Source of the DNA: Phoenix dactylifera
Lineage: Eukaryota; Streptophyta; Magnoliopsida; Arecales; Arecaceae
NCBI RefSeq assembly: GCF_009389715.1
Contig: NC_052401.1
Span: 2,158,843-2,222,842 of the forward strand
Length of the DNA: 64,000 nt
Direction of reading: 5' to 3'
This document shows positions 48,801-59,274 of this stretch, piece by piece (position 1 is the stretch's first letter; every line of letters begins with the position of its first letter). The notes beneath the pieces are model-generated. The model was not told the DNA's origin, did not search any database, and saw only the letters and a program-made list of their open reading frames with translations. Position numbers and translations under genes: made by a program.

Positions 48801-51800
48801 CGACAACAAGAACAATGAATTCATCTAACATAGTTATCTCTATAAAATGATTCTCTTTGTTAGATATCATATCTTTCCACATAAGTTGGTTTTTTCAATC
48901 AGGTTTCTTTTGTCTGGTATTTATGGTCTTGCTGAGGTAGGAGTTGGTTTATTGTCACAAAGTAAGCTGAAAGTTGGAGAACTCATTAAGCTCACTGTCA
49001 TGCTTGTTCCTGGTTTTCCACTGCCTGTTTCAGCACCGTTGACTATATTTTCCATAAGTAGGCAAAGTGAATCAAATTAATTTCACAAATGAAGGCAGAA
49101 ATGTATCTTGTGTTCCTGATATATCATATGTCCTGTGTTTAGCTCGCTTATGTGAAAGTATCAGATACTTTCATTTACATGGAAATTGTTTTGCAACCTG
49201 GGATTTATGATAAAATAAAAATTCATTTAACAATAAGCGGCATGAGCCTCCATAAGATATATGTCCTTCTATTCTGCGAGTAATTACTTGCTTAGATGGG
49301 CAACTTCAGTGTCGACAAAATACATGAGAATATGAAATCTTCTTGTTTTTGTATTGCAGGTATGGCAGAATATGTTGATCGAAATCTTCGTTCTTTCGCA
49401 ATGATTAGTGCAGTACTTCTTAGCCTAGTATGTCTTAATCCTTTTCAGAATCGAACTTGTTCAGTAGTTGTAAATCTTGCTGTAACACATTCAATGGAAG
49501 GTAAATAGGAGTTGTGAACTTGTTTTGGCTTGTTTGGATGCTGAATAAACAGCAGATACAAGTTTCCGGGTTATTTCGTGCTCATATTATGATTTTTCTT
49601 CATTATGAGGCTTTTATCTGTTGTAGATTTGTACTATGATCCCTTCTATTTCTGGGCTGGAAATCATTGTTAATTATGCCTCTCTTGATACATGACCTCC
49701 ATTGATGTAGCTCAATCCGATAGTGCACCAACAAGAGAAAAAACAATACTCAAGGAAGATGTATATTCCATCTTCTGCTTGGACTTAATTTCTTTAACAA
49801 GACAATTCTGAACATGATTACAATTAAAAATATAGGGCAACTAACAATGATTATTGTGGTGCATTTGCTGGCAAGGCAATAATTGTTATCATCATTGCAC
49901 AAAAGAAGGATCTCTCAAACAAAGGAATCGATCTAAAGTAAGGGCTTTCCTCTCAATACTGTGCCTCATAAGTGGTCTTGCTGTGAAAGAGTCAAGGAAG
50001 CAAATTCTAGTGCAAACTTTTAAGTGGTCCCCACCAAAACAGGTAAAAATTGTTTATAAACTGGGAGCAGTCTAAGAATTTCTGACAGAATGATTTGGTG
50101 GCAAGAGTCCTGAAATTTAGTATTCTCCTCCTTTACACAAGCTTTTCTTGCAGCTAGTTGATTTATCAGCTATGGTTTCTATGCCCAAAATTCTTGGTTG
50201 TCAACTGGCATAGAAGTTCTAGTGAATAGTTTGCATGATCTGCACTTTGTGGTAGTAACAATTGATGAGATGAGAACATCTGTGGAATGTGGATTATGAA
50301 GTTAAGCTCGAGAGGATTAAGATTTAAAATTAACAATAAAATTCAAATGCAACTATAATTAAGAACTAGTGGAAACAAGGCTATGTCAAATTTTATGGTC
50401 AAAAGATACCTTAGGTCAGCTTAAACTACTAAATCTATATTTACTGTCAGATACGAGCAAAGCGCTGGAAGCGGAGATGCAATTTTGAGAACCTGAGTAA
50501 TTGCCTCATGCTAGTTAGACAAACATGTTTATTACAATGTCTATGAGGAGGAATATTAGTTGTCAATGAAATATTGATGCAAGATGAGCATTGAACTGAT
50601 AAGCATGCTGAGGATGAGAAACTGATTAAAATACTTTTTCATTTATAAAAGAATTAGATGAGGCACCATCAGGTAGAGGAAGTCTTGGGTAAAGAAGGAA
50701 GCAGATGAGGAGTGAACACCAAGGCAGATTAGGTTGGCTAAAATAAGAAGGGACTAGAGTATTTCTCTGATACACTGGATGTAGCCTGTGAACTTTGTCA
50801 ACTCCCAATATTATTTTTTTTAATATCATAGAAGTCATGTCATGCTACTTGCATGTACACATTTGTATTCTGTTACTTGTAACTACATGTTTACAAGAGT
50901 ACCAAGACACATGCTCTCGCACATTAGTTTTCTTGCTTCCCCCCCCCCCCCCTCTCTTCCCTCTTTTTTCTTCTCTCTTACCTAGATCAATTTGTTTATT
51001 GTATTCCAGGTGCCATGGATGCAAGTGAGCAGATCAAGATCTCTACTTTTGACGGTGAAGCCAGCAATGTTTGCTATCGCCATTGGTATGGGAACGTATG
51101 TGCTTCACCAACCTATCCCTCTTGTAGAGTTCTTTATTTCCATGCCTTGCAGCTTTATATGGGTGTATTTGATTAACAGTCTGTTCTATCTCTGTTACAT
51201 AACCCAGTAGTTAAGCCACTGCACCTTGACCTGCCAAATGTAAGGGCATCTGTAGCATTAGCGATGGCAGTGAATTTGCTTTATATAGTATATTTTTCGC
51301 TCCTGTGAGATATAATTTATTATATCAAAAAAGGTATGCACGCTTTAAGCTTGGAAACCTTCTGTTTCTAGTATAAAGATGGTAGCTCGTGCAGGAGATG
51401 CTATATTCTTTTGCTGATGAAATGAAAGTACTGTTTGTGTGGGCTGGATGGGTGAGATCGAAGCAGAGGATTCATTCTCTAATTTTTTTAATGGCTAGAG
51501 GGAGAACACGTAAAGGATGTGTTCAGGAGCTTGAACATAGCTGATGACTAGGTTGCCCTTTTTTGGTTTTATATACTTTTGGTTTCTCCTTTTTCTTCTT
51601 TTCCCCCCCTTTTTCTTCGTGGTTAGGTGGTTGGAGGGGTTCAGTTGGGTTTTGGGGTTTTTTTCTTCTTTTTTTTTGGGCGGGGTTTTGGTTGGGGGGG
51701 GGGGGGATTCAGTAAATGGCTTCAATGGGAGTATCAAATACATGGAGGCAAGGCAAATGCTATTCTTTTGTATGTTTGGTGTCTTTTTTTGTCTTTGCAC

Positions 51801-54009
51801 AGGGGGGGTGGGGGTGTAGGTGGTGTTGGGGTGGATACCTGGAGATATGGAGTACCAAATACATGGAGGCAAGGGATACCTGGAGGGGTGGTTGGTGTTA
51901 GGGTGGATACCTGGAGAGGTTACCGGTGCTATTTTTCCCCAAAAAATAGCAATTAGATGTTGTGGCCCAGGTCTTGTGTTGCACCATACATATCATTGTT
52001 TCTTGTCTGATGGGCAGAAATGAAACACATTTGTTGGGTACAAAAATTACCAAGTGGCTAAGTCAGTACCATTATTGCTTTTCCAAGGAGCTGTAAATGA
52101 TCTTCCATCTTACATAAAATGTTCTCACATTTTTCTGGTATCCATGCTTCTGTTTAAATTTCTAGCTTTGCTTCTCTTGTTTTTTTTGTGGTTGTGATTG
52201 GCTAATTTACTTTCCGTTGACTTGGGCTGTTGAGCACAAATAAATCCATAAACTACTGTTATTTTTCTTTTTCCCGTAGATGATAGGGGAAGAAACGTTT
52301 TTATGGTACCCAGGAAAGGATTCTGCCATAGACATGTTTGGTGTCATGTGTGGCTGAAATTGAAGTACATTGGGTGATGTCTAATATCAGATACATGACA
52401 TTCACATAGCACTTTCCAAGTTGCCTACTTTTAGAATTTGCTGCACTTCACTTTGGCAACTTTTTCAGCTTTCGACAAATGCACAGCTTTCACTTTGTTG
52501 CATTTGAATGAAGAGGGCAAGCTGATGTAACCTCAGTGGGATCAACTGTCAACAGTATATTCTTTTCATTTGTTACAGACTACTACATCTCATTTTATTG
52601 GCATTCAACACCCTAACAGTGAGTAGCCTGTCACTAGTCTCTGGAGGTAGCAAATCAGTTTTTGCAAAGAAAGACAATGCCCGTGCTGTAATAGTAGTTG
52701 CCAGCCAGGTCAGTATGCATCGTGGTTTTGACTTATGAATAATCACTATTTCAATGTTGTTACAGTTTCTGGGCATAATATCATGTCATAAGCATATGTT
52801 ACAGCATGTAACATATACACCCGCCATTATAACTGCTTAGTGTAATGATGACTATGGCTATTTATAGTAAAAAAAGGTGTCCTAGTATACGAGGCTTTCA
52901 TCACCGTGGGGTCTAGGGAGGGTCAGATGGTCGCAGCCTTAAATGTATGGAGAAGTTTTTTCTATATTTCGAACATGTGACAGGTCAAAATGGAGCAATC
53001 TTACCATTGCGCTAAGGCCTGCCCTCAATAGCTATTTATAATAGTAACTCTAAAATATTTAGATGTTCTTTAAGTGTATGGTGATATTAATATGGAAAGT
53101 GATAGCTCTCTAAAATCACTTTTATGAGTTACTAATTTGTAATTATTTATGTGAATTTTTCCTAACCAAATAATGATCCTTTATAATGTTATAGCATCCT
53201 GAAACTGTTTGGGACCGTGTCTCTTGTATTGCACTTAACAATGTTATTAAAATTGGGTATCTATTGATGCTTTAACATCTTTAGGCCTCTGATGAAAATA
53301 GTGACAAGTAAGGAAAAATTCAGTTTTATAGAAATTGCTGTCTCCAAGAATGACTAAATTTCTAATTTTTGAACCAAAAGCTGGTGTAGTGTGACGGGTC
53401 ATAAGATCCTGTTTGACTGGTCAAAGATTTATGGCCTGTTAAGTCCAGTTAATATCAACTGCTTGCATGGGCATACTTATGTGATGATCTTTCCCCAAAT
53501 ATGCTGGTATTTTAAATTTTAGATTGGCATCTGTGGTTTAGTGGTTCTTACCGGCTTAGTTGCCTTTTTAATTAGAGCTTTCACAGAGAATGCCTGTTGT
53601 GCTTTTTATGGATTGCTCTATATGAAAAGGTCTCGGCCTCGTATAGTTTCCTTGGATTTCCTTATAATTTCTATTAAGTTCATGTTTAGGAATTGAAAAA
53701 AATTATTTAGTCTAACTGGCATGTCCATTCATTCGTGTAATCTTGTAGAAAACACTACCTGTACTGGTCGCTGTTGTTGAGCAGCTTGGCAGAGCATTTG
53801 GTGAACCTGGATTATTAGTCCTACCATGTGTTGCTTCCCACATCAACCAGGTGGATTGTGCATGAATTGATTTTCTTCTAGAAGTTATATCTGTTTTTCT
53901 GGTGCTATAAATTGCCATGGAAACAATGCTGCAGATACTCATTGACTCCTTTATGGTAAACTTGTGGCTTTGGAAGGATCGACTTTCTGCTAATACCAAA
54001 GAAGCTTAG
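33871..54009 (+). CDS. BASS4: Plastid sodium/metabolite cotransporter BASS4
   Basis: Fourteen exons: 33871-34074, 35306-35411, 37171-37278, 37365-37432, 40848-40926, 41071-41129, 41201-41269, 42141-42254, 42996-43017, 49360-49427, 51010-51095, 52579-52708, 53749-53850, 53935-54009. All phases agree and give 429 aa; Arabidopsis BASS4 is about 436. BASS proteins of this branch (SBF-like, RCH1-related) are polytopic carriers in the plastid envelope; the BASS4 substrate is not settled to my knowledge. Residues 1-68 form a Ser/Arg/Ala-rich transit peptide. The membrane core shows FLPL|ALVSGITLGLINPTLGCLA, GAAIEAWPAGLFGL, GLAIFCCMPTTLSSGVTLT, AGGNAALALAMTVISNLLG, VPWMQVSRSRSLLL, KTLPVLVAVVEQLG and LPCVASHINQ. 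ATG 33871 is the first in-frame ATG. The short 22-base exon 9 is needed for frame. Introns are swollen by insertions, above all intron 9 (6.3 kb). No break was seen in the coding exons. Confidence 0.95.
38765..38928 (+). mobile_element. Au-like SINE, copy 1
   Basis: Plant Au-type SINE, derived from a tRNA promoter. The box A-like GTGCAATGGTAAGGTTGCTCC, the box B-like region AGGTCACAAGTC, and the family signature AACAACCTCTCCGCA, then GGCAAGGCTGTTTACATCTGACCC, and the end GTGCACTGGGCTGCCC followed by a T run. Plus orientation in BASS4 intron 4. Confidence 0.8.
40581..40620 (+). repeat. Long G run in BASS4 intron 4
   Basis: Preceded by (GT)n, nearly 40 consecutive Gs broken only by AGG. It lies about 230 bp before exon 5. 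It could form a G-quadruplex in DNA or pre-mRNA. Assemblies are unreliable over such runs. Confidence 0.8.
42559..42716. repeat. CGGTAC-rich repeat, copy 2
   Basis: Starts GGTTTGCCATCTCGGTAC and ends GTACGACATACCATGG; in between are GTCGGTACGGTACGGTAC, CCGAACCGGTACGG and GGTATGGTATGCTCCG. The ends are loosely inverted (CCATCTCGGTAC against CCATGGTATGTCGTAC). It matches the pattern at 19103-19245. It lies in BASS4 intron 8 (42255-42995). Confidence 0.6.
43114..43275 (+). mobile_element. Au-like SINE, copy 2
   Basis: Box A-like GGCACAATAGTAAGGTTGCTCC, box B-like GAGGTCATTGGTTTGAAAC, then AAATAGCCTCTCCGCA, GGAAGGCTGCATACATCTGATC and the end GTGGACTGGGCTGCATTTTTT. Plus orientation in BASS4 intron 9. 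Confidence 0.85.
44855..45275 (-). pseudogene. Glycerol kinase gene fragment, first internal copy
   Basis: Read on the minus strand: SYHELLGAIAYKLG, VPMNYALEG, then FAPWWRDDARKVCIGMTRF. These are hallmark stretches of plant glycerol kinase, which phosphorylates glycerol (family pattern LLTTLAYKLGP.APTNYALEG and GLFAPWWRDDARGVCIGITRF). The fragment is not open throughout. It was captured by the surrounding element; related copies lie at 46500-47480. Confidence 0.7.
46500..47479 (-). pseudogene. Glycerol kinase gene fragment, second internal copy
   Basis: 47479-about 47403 encodes GLLGTIAYKFGPGAPTNYAM. After an insertion (46771-47398) the homology resumes and runs to about 46500 with pieces like WWRDDA and VCIGMTRFSNK in the frame used by the first copy. 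The order and orientation match the first copy, so the block was duplicated in tandem before the insertion. Not open throughout. Confidence 0.65.
46771..47398 (-). other. Insertion with mitochondrial matR-like sequence (probable NUMT)
   Basis: The insertion splits the second glycerol kinase copy and is flanked by GACCCA on both sides (46765-46770, 47399-47404). The minus strand shows two pieces of the mitochondrial nad1-intron maturase matR: TAGLTPKAEFYGR near 47120-47075, and LKTHDLLIRICYARYADD plus LLLGI near 46845-46775. These match the family pieces AGLTPKAEFYGRE and APLKTHYLIRICYARYADDLLLGIVG. The stretch between them (about 46865-47070) does not match what I know of matR, so it was replaced or expanded. 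Nuclear copies of mitochondrial DNA are common in plants. Confidence 0.7.
47495..47613 (-). pseudogene. Glycerol kinase exon fragment with its splice acceptor
   Basis: On the minus strand an intron-like end GCTTTCAG precedes VNDLLGSMYKNAMENGGVES, then KDGHSCF and RVDSGASANNLLM. This corresponds to the glycerol kinase segment Q-V-x-D-x-L-x-SM ... RVDGGATVNNLLMQ, which lies downstream of the segments at 46500-47479 in the real enzyme. In this element it lies upstream of them, so the order is rearranged. The captured piece came from genomic DNA, because an intron edge is kept. Confidence 0.65.
48175..49359 (+). other. Right part of BASS4 intron 9
   Basis: AT-rich intron sequence between the fossil element and exon 10 (49360). 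No recognisable repeat or gene. Confidence 0.5.
49428..52578 (+). other. BASS4 introns 10 and 11
   Basis: Intron 10 is 49428-51009 and ends in a C14 run (50939-50952) and a pyrimidine tract; intron 11 is 51096-52578. Intron 11 carries a G-rich partly repetitive stretch (51680-51930). No gene seen. Confidence 0.5.
51716..51930 (+). repeat. G-rich imperfect minisatellite
   Basis: AGTATCAAATACATGGAGGCAAGG near 51729 recurs as AGTACCAAATACATGGAGGC near 51851; GTGGATACCTGGAGA near 51832 recurs near 51902. Runs of G precede it (51695-51708). The open frames on both strands follow from the repetitive composition. Confidence 0.6.
52869..53027 (-). mobile_element. Au-like SINE, copy 3 (minus orientation)
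   Basis: On the minus strand: TTAGCGCAATGGTAAGATTG (box A region), CTCCATTTTGACCTG, AACTTCTCCATACA, AAGGCTGCGACCATCTGACC and CTCGTATACTAGGACACC, ending in TTTTTT. It matches the two plus-strand copies in this gene. It lies in BASS4 intron 12. Confidence 0.75.
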
Positions 54010-55040
54010 ATTGTGAAACAACCCACTTTCATATGGTAAAATGAAAGAGATCCTTTTAGTGACTTGGTGCCTTTGATATTGCGCCGCTAATTGCTTAATG
54101 ATTGTAGATTATAATGTAACTACAGCTAGCTTTCTCGCAGAATTCCCTGCTGGGTGGGTGATGCTTGAGCAGTACTCTTCATCAGATTCTGCAACTATCC
54201 AGAGCCCAGTAATCATGCTGGTTGGCCCCTGCTTGAGGACGAACTTAGATGCAACTAGGATCAGCTTATTGTGTCGGGGAGCCCCAGTTGTATTCTATTT
54301 ATACCTGCAACTGCAGAAAGATATTAATTTTGCTTTGAGGCGTCAGGTGCAGTCATCTGGAGTGAAAAATGCGTTTCCCAAGGAACTTGAGAAATACAGC
54401 TACCAGTTTCCATATTATCTGTATAACTCACCCTGGTCTCTGCCTCCCAGGCATGATGATCAGCAGAATCTTTGTGCTGCGAGAGATACAAATAGATCGG
54501 TCCTTGGGTTAATCCTTTTGAACTTTGTATGGATATTCGCACCGAGGGGAATAGGGATGAAATTCTGTGGGCGACATCCTGGGCCCCAGCAGCCAGGCGT
54601 GCTTGGGGCGGTGAGTCTATTAGTTCATTGTAGGTGGTCGCAGCATTGCTTGGGATGGCGAATCCATTCTCGGTATTCTGTTCGATCATTACATACAGCA
54701 TCAGTTCGGGTTGAAAATATCTGCTGTATGTGGCCCGTTAGATGAGTCTTGGTTGCTTTTTCTTTTTTGATTTTCTTAAGAAATATGGTGGTTAGCGGCG
54801 GATAACCATAAAACACTGGGCTGGAGGAAAGATATCACAATATGCTCTTGGCCACCTGGAGCAGGAGTTGGCATCGTCTTCAGGTTGAACTGCAGGAATT
54901 TATTGATTGAACCGCAGGAATTTGCTGCATGATGGACATAATTGAGTGGACCTTACATGGTCCTACTTAGTGTACGGTCTAATGGACTGCGTAGGATCCA
55001 CTCGGTCGTAACATGGATGGCCGTGATTGGAAGGGTTCAA
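54010..55040 (+). other. 3' UTR of BASS4 and intergenic DNA
   Basis: About 0.8-0.9 kb after the stop is mixed in composition and could be an extended 3' UTR. The 215-codon frame at 54098-54745 has no recognisable domain and starts just after the true stop. No gene is supported. Confidence 0.4.
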
Positions 55041-55240
55041 CGCCAAGACGGAGAGGATTCCAGCGTCGGCGGTGGTTTGGCGTGGAGCCACGCATGAGGC
55101 TAGGATCCTGTGGCCTGGAGGCCAACTTGTTCCAATGATACCTAAGACGGAGAGGATTCCAGCATCGTCCGTAGTTCGGCGTGGAGCGAGACTGGAGGCT
55201 AGGATCTTGTGGCCTGGTGCCCAAGCCGTGCCGATGACAG
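55041..55240. repeat. Tandem duplication of about 103 bp
   Basis: AGACGGAGAGGATTCCAGCGTCG near 55054 recurs as AGACGGAGAGGATTCCAGCATCG near 55145; GGAGGCTAGGATCCTGTGGCCTGG style sequence occurs in both units. Copies are about 85% alike by eye. The duplication explains the overlapping open frames on both strands between 54963 and 55609. Confidence 0.6.
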
Positions 55241-56440
55241 CTAGGACTTCCCTTCCCGGTCGGTCCTTTTGGACGGCACGGCATCCTTTCGAAAATAAGG
55301 CTGGAGGAAGGAGGGCAAAGGGCGGAGATATCGTGCAACGAGAAAGATGTGTCGGATCGGAAGGAAACCCCCGCGAATCTTGTTCGTCCTTGGTCTCTGG
55401 TTGGTGATCGAGCACTGGGATCGGTCATACACATCAAATGGACAGTAATTACCTAGGATCCTGCCGCTGTAGGGGCGTCCTGCGTTTCTGTGAGACGACA
55501 CGCACCTCCCGATGTCATCATCGTTGGGATATCCTCTGGATTTTACGTGTCCCTCCGTATTTCCTGTCCCGCCACGTCTCTTTTGTTGGAGATCCGTGAC
55601 GGGTACCATGACCAGCGCCCGAGTCTACTAGGTTGTCCTGGATGCGGGCACTGTCGCTGGAATATTTAACAAAGATTTAGCAAATGATTTCATAAAGAGA
55701 GGCTCCACCCTAATTGGACGTGCTTCTGTATCTGCCGCTAGAGTGCTGAAAGCCGGCGCGCTAGCGGCATAATCCCCGTCTTTGGAAGAACTCCCCCATA
55801 CAAATAAATAATGCAAATTAGATCTAGATCTTTGCTTGGAAAGTCAACTTAGCCGTGAGTTGCGACCTAATTTCATCCAATCAGAACAACGAGTTCCAGA
55901 TGATGGCTAAAGACAGGTCAGGTGTATTCGCTATGCTGGCCCTGGTCCACGTCTTCATTTTAGCGGGGAATTGCGCACCTGGACAAAGTAAAAGCATGCC
56001 AAAAGAAAAGTCGCACACAGTCGAGCATAAATGGAGCCAGAGAGAAGAGAAGGGGCAGGCAAATCTTATCATATGAAAGCAAACAGCGCATTTACACCAG
56101 AAAAAGTAACACCAACAGCACCAACAGTCAAAGAGCCATCAACCGGCCAATAGTACTAAGAACAACACAAAGCCATGGGTGGGTGGCCTACCGAGGTTTG
56201 TACGCCTCTCAGCCTTTTCCCATTCGACACGTCCCATTCTGGAATACAGCAAGATTCAAATCCATGCACTGCTCCCAGTCAACATTGTCCTCCGTCATAC
56301 TCAACTTTGCAAAGGAAGGAAAAGAACCTAACGGACCCTCACAATGAGTTAGCTTCTTATTATTTTTGCATGAAGAAAGGAAGTTCAAAGGAGAATATTT
56401 AGATTTTGAGAGAGAAAGAGGTGATAGCTAGCTATAGGAT
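55241..56440. other. Intergenic DNA downstream of the TFL1-like gene
   Basis: GC-balanced DNA to about 55850, then AT-rich. The right part (56100-56440) is probably the 3' UTR of the minus-strand TFL1-like gene. Short frames show no domain. Confidence 0.4.
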
Positions 56441-57530
56441 TTAGCGCCTCCGGGCAGCAGTCTCTCTCTGTGCGTTGAAATAGACGGCAGCAACCGGGAG
56501 GCCGAGGTCATTCTCCTCCGCGAAGCGGCGGGTGTTGAAGTTATCCCGCGAGTCCGGCGGGGCCACGGCCTGTCTTCGCTTCTGCTTGAAGAGAACGAAC
56601 ACGAAGCGATGGATGCCTATGTTGGGCCTCGGGCTCTCGTAGCTCACCACCTCCCTTCCTGCGTTCAAATAACAAATTAATATCACCATCCCTGACTCAG
56701 ATAACTCGCTTTCTATCGCGGTCAGCACTCAACAAACTCGCTCTCTCTCTCTCTCTCCCCTCTTGCGCAAAAAGAAAGAGACAGTACTGAGATGGAGGAG
56801 AGGCCCACCGAAAGAAGCATCAGTGGTGCCTGGAATATCAGTGACGATCCTGTTCGATGGTCAAATTCAAAAGCAAATGGTTAGCCGCAAGACATTGGCA
56901 AATAAGCAACCATATCCACTTCTATGCATGCATACATGTCCGCATTTAAACATGCATATATTCATGAAGTGTTTGGAGATAAATTAAGGTTTCGCATTTT
57001 ATAATATACATACAGATAGCATGCATGACCTATCTACGTACATGCATGCATGACGGTATGCGCCATATAGAATGCTTTTACAATTCGCTACTTATTTTTG
57101 CCTCTTTTTCTCGGGGCGGAGGAGATCTAGAGAGGGTCTTTTAGGGTTTACCAGTGGAGGTGCTCCCTCAGGTAAGGATCGCTAGGGCCAGGAACATCCG
57201 GGTCTGTCATGACCTGAAAAAATAGATGAAGAATGCATAGGATCGATGAGTTCAAAGACTTCGACGGTGCAGGAGAAGTGATAAGGTTGGGTTTAAAGGA
57301 AAACGTGCGAGGAGGAGGATGAAGCCTACCAGTGTGAAGAAAGACCTCATGTCAGCCCCTTGGACCTCAACCCTGGGCTTGGAAGCGACTGCAGAAGGAT
57401 AGAACTCATGGCCATTGCAGACCAGCTTGTTGGAGTTGTAGGTTACCACCATCTTCACACTGGGGTTGAAGGGGTCCAGGACTTCTCCTATCACCCTCCC
57501 AACAATCAGCGGCTCCAAAATTCTTGCCAT
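56441..57530 (-). CDS. TFL1: TFL1/CEN-like PEBP, flowering repressor
   Basis: Exons on the minus strand: 57530-57330 (201 bp), 57213-57152 (62), 56849-56809 (41), 56658-56441 (218); 173 aa. The 62- and 41-bp middle exons are the fixed pattern of the plant FT/TFL1 family. Start: [20 protein letters not shown]. The protein binds FD-type bZIP and 14-3-3 proteins; TFL1/CEN types delay flowering and keep the inflorescence meristem indeterminate. Type-defining residues agree: His in [10 protein letters not shown] (FT has Tyr) and Asp in [13 protein letters not shown] (FT has Gln). Ligand pocket words [10 protein letters not shown] and [10 protein letters not shown] are present. It ends [11 protein letters not shown]. 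Introns are 116, 302 and 150 bp. Intron 2 contains several CATGCATG (RY) motifs near 57020-57050. No defects seen. Confidence 0.97.
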
Positions 57531-57655
57531 GGTTAAGGCGGGACGAGACAAGAAATCAGAGGTCACAGAGGAAGGATCCTCTGGGAAGCGAACGGTTCCG
57601 TCCCTTGAAGGGTTGGAGGGCTTCTTGTTGCACAATATTGAAGTAGAAGCCTCTC

Positions 57656-57663
57656 TATTTATA
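57656..57663 (-). promoter_or_regulatory. TATA box of the TFL1-like gene
   Basis: TATAAATA on the minus strand, followed by GAGAGGC, 126 bases before the ATG. It is well placed for a leader of about 95 bases. Confidence 0.65.
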
Positions 57664-59075
57664 GTGTTGAAGAGCACTCATGCGCATCTACAAACTTAAA
57701 AGAGAATGCCCATTTACAAACCTAAGAAGAGAACTGTGAGGCATGGTACGGGAATTAATCAATATGAAACTTTAAAAAAGGCAACTAGAAGAATCTCTTT
57801 TGCTGCCTTGATCATGTCATTAATTTCACACACAGCCATACATGTGTCTTCATTTCTATCTTTATTTTATTTGGTTGTAAATGCCTACTTAAGGAAAGTT
57901 GGTCCATTAGCAAATGATTAGTTTTTGTTGAACATATTACATTTTAATAATATTATGGTTTCTTATTCTCGCATAAATTAGTGTACATTTGCATCGTCTA
58001 GGTTAAAATAAAATAAATGACAAAAGCATCCTGAACTTTGAATTCTTACAAGTTTTTCTCTCTTTTTTTCTGCTCTCCCATTTATAGTTGAGAAACCTCA
58101 TTTTTGGCATGAGAAAAAAAAAGTGGGGGGTCATTTTTCTTTATCATGAGGAGAGGACAACATGAAATTCCCTGCGTGGGGAACCTTTCCTCTCTTTGGA
58201 GCATGACTTGGCTTCCTATAGTTTTATCGAGCACAAAGGAGGATATATATTTTGTAGGTGGAGCTTCCTTTGGGCATTCCCAAACTGCAAGCAGCCAGTC
58301 CGCCCTTTTTCTCTTAAGGCAAAAAAGTGGGGGACTGACTGTCTGAGTTGGGTGTTGCAGGAACCTTCCCAAACTGCATTGCACCCAAAGGGGTTTGCCA
58401 TTAATGGTGATTATTCCTTCTGAGGGCAGCAGAGAGGAGCATAAAGGAGCTCCACCACTCCACTTCACAAAGTGGCTCCAATCTAGTGCCGAGATGCCAT
58501 TACCAGAGTAAAGAGATCCAATGGTTCTTAATTAAGCAAAAAAAGGGGATTAGCTTCCATAAATGGTGGAAAGAAGTACATCTTTGTGGTGTTTTTCCAT
58601 TTGGCATTCCACCTCTTGAACACGCGCGTACAGCCCATTATGTTCCAACCTTTTTTTTTTTTTTTTTTTTTTTGCCTTTTCATCTTTTCTCACCCATTGG
58701 TTCGCTGAAGCCTACTTCTTGAATCCGGACATGGGGCAAAGCATGCATAAGGAGCAGTGCTTGCAGACACTCAAATCGAACACACCTAAATCTGACCATA
58801 TGTCGACTTAATCAATTTGAGCACAACCCGTAGATAAAGCTAACACCAATGCGTCTGCCTACCATGGTCCGGAAATAAAGTGTAAGCTTTGATCTGATCT
58901 AACCAAATCCAACAACAAAAAAAAACATCTAAACACTAGAATTTTCACGGCCGATGAGCTGCACTATGTCAGGTGATAGCTATCAGTGATGGGTCCATTA
59001 GGAGATACATGAATCATTTGCACATACCCTCTGCTTCTAAATATTTGGACTATGTTGAGTGATGGGGTAGTCTTT
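57664..59075. other. Upstream region of the TFL1-like gene
   Basis: AT-rich promoter-side DNA. It includes a T run of about 20 at 58650-58671 and two short related words around 58265-58360. Frames on both strands between 58082 and 58468 lack domains. No gene is supported. Confidence 0.4.
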
Positions 59076-59274
59076 CAGGCCAAGCATGTTTTCAGAGAGA
59101 CAAATAAGGGCATGGACTGGGTGGCCTCGTATGTGACTAGCCATTCTGGAGGTACTTTATAGGTTGGAGAAGAGAAACTGCTTGGAGCTCTTCGAAACTT
59201 ATTATTTTCTGATTTTATTGAATGTATCTATACTAAAAATGTATAAATCATCCGCTTCAATAAAAAAAAAAAAA
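59076..59274 (+). mobile_element. 3' end of an L1-like LINE, copy 2
   Basis: Plus-strand frame KHVFRETNKGMDWVASYV then TSHSGGTL matches the end of the RNase H/ORF2 region of plant L1-like elements (family pattern R.AN..AD.VA...). The tail GCTCTTCGAAACTTATT ... ATAAATCATCCGCTTC ends in a 13-A run. It is 5'-truncated, and its tail matches 33172-33280. Confidence 0.7.

Noticed and set aside
54098-54745. 215-codon plus-strand frame
   Set aside because: It starts 89 bases after the BASS4 stop without a convincing ATG context, has no recognisable family, and is overlapped by an equally long minus frame. More likely 3' UTR.
54963-55609. Long overlapping frames on both strands
   Set aside because: They are produced by the 103-bp tandem duplication and GC-rich composition. 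No domain.
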